Assembly: GCA_030150135.1 (NCBI GenBank) | Contig: JASLGO010000060.1 | Location: forward strand, 1 to 14,396 | Length of the DNA stretch: 14,396 bases | Source of the DNA: Aquirhabdus sp. | GTDB taxonomy: Bacteria; Pseudomonadota; Gammaproteobacteria; Pseudomonadales; Moraxellaceae | Reading direction: 5' to 3' | In this document: piece by piece, positions 14,084 to 14,396 of the stretch | How the letters are laid out: each line of letters opens with the position of its first letter | How positions within the stretch are numbered: the stretch's first letter is position 1 | Position numbers and translations under genes: made by a program | The notes under the pieces: generated by a model | The model's input: the letters and a program-made list of their open reading frames with translations, nothing else | Databases searched by the model: none | Told to the model about the DNA's origin: nothing

Positions 14084-14100
14084 CGTTTACATTGTAAACG
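14084..14100. promoter_or_regulatory. palindrome upstream of the BfmR-like gene, possible autoregulatory site
   Basis: CGTTTACA-T-TGTAAACG is a perfect 8+8 inverted repeat with a single central base, about 145 bp before the response-regulator start. It contains TACAT, the start of the E. coli RstA box, and BfmR is an RstA-type regulator reported to control its own promoter. Whether this is its site is inference. Confidence 0.4.
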
Positions 14101-14244
14101 AGATGGGATTACGGCATGATTTATTCCGTGTAGTGACGTGTTTATGATGTTCTTAGTATGAATGAGCAAGAATTCTTCACAAGTCATTTAAAATATGAAC
14201 AATGTTTTCCTGAGAAAAAAGCCAATGGGCTTGGAGCAAATAGT

Positions 14245-14396
14245 ATGACGCAAGAAGAAAAACTACCCCGTGTTTTGATCGTAGAAGATGATGAACGTCT
14301 TGCGACACTCACCCAAGATTATTTAATTCGCAATGGTTTAGAAGTTGGTGTAGAAACCGATGGTCATCGCGCTATCCGTCGTATTATCGCTGAACA
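14245..14396 (+). CDS. bfmR: OmpR/RstA-family response regulator BfmR, N-terminus only
   Basis: Only the first 50 codons are present; the gene runs off the right edge. The sequence RVLIVEDDERLATLTQDYL is a receiver-domain start with the acidic pocket (Glu14-Asp15-Asp16), followed by the alpha-1 helix and YLIRNGLEVGVETDG. It matches my recollection of Acinetobacter BfmR with few changes. BfmR, phosphorylated by BfmS, controls envelope, capsule and biofilm traits in A. baumannii. The phosphoacceptor Asp and the DNA-binding domain lie outside the window. GGAG lies 8 bases before the ATG. It is divergent from nrdA. Confidence 0.9.
   Translation, partial: MTQEEKLPRVLIVEDDERLATLTQDYLIRNGLEVGVETDGHRAIRRIIAE

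Larger units (their letters stand above)
13520..14244. other. divergent intergenic region between nrdA and the response regulator
   Basis: This 725-bp stretch holds no convincing gene. Its nrdA-proximal half contains two candidate NrdR boxes, a weak promoter candidate on the minus strand (TTGTGC, 17 bases, TACTAT) overlapping the second box, and DnaA-box-like sequences. Its right half is AT-rich, with a perfect TTGACA at 13898-13903 lacking a good -10, a 17-bp palindrome at 14084-14100, and a short AAGCC-AATG-GGCTT hairpin just before the ribosome site of the response regulator. Confidence 0.6.

Noticed and set aside
13975..14187. Minus-strand 70-codon open frame upstream of bfmR
   Set aside because: Lies in the regulatory leader with no convincing ribosome site or motif.

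Overview
The window is a piece of an Acinetobacter-type gammaproteobacterial chromosome carrying a transposon. The right-hand part (about 8548-14396) is core genome. It holds nrdB and nrdA (class Ia ribonucleotide reductase) on the minus strand with a small conserved gene between them, and then, divergently, the 5' end of a response regulator whose first 50 residues closely match my memory of Acinetobacter BfmR. That match is the main basis for the genus call. It comes from recall, not from a search.

The left-hand part (1 to about 8530) is one end of a Tn7-like transposon. Reading right to left on the minus strand there is a compact operon of tnsA (endonuclease), tnsB (DDE transposase), tnsC (AAA+ regulator) and the first 34 codons of a tniQ/tnsD-like targeting gene that leaves the window. 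The element appears to end in three near-perfect tandem 21-22 bp repeats (8470-8530), arranged like TnsB-binding sites, which stop 17 bp short of the nrdB stop codon. By analogy with Tn7 at glmS, the 3' end of nrdB may be the attachment site.

Between tnsA and this end is about 4.8 kb of cargo: a small AlpA/PrtN-like DNA-binding protein, a divergent unrecognised 311-residue protein with a repeated 10-mer just upstream, and a two-gene minus-strand operon (8240-5395). The first gene of that operon encodes an N-terminal SMEK-type domain joined to an APAZ-like region. The second, whose start overlaps the first gene's stop by one base, encodes a short Argonaute of MID-PIWI architecture with a degenerate catalytic tetrad. 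This is the layout of short-pAgo defence systems (SPARTA, SPARSA, SPARDA), but with a SMEK domain in the effector position. I do not know of a characterised example, and it is the most interesting object here.

How the parts likely work: TnsABC plus TniQ place and mobilise the element, while the pAgo/SMEK-APAZ pair probably acts as an anti-invader system benefiting element and host. Hairpins with T-runs separate cargo transcription from the tns operon. The nrd genes make dNTPs. Their upstream regions contain candidate NrdR boxes (a pair 32 bp apart before nrdA, a single one before nrdB) and a perfect DnaA box with a near-match beside it before nrdA.
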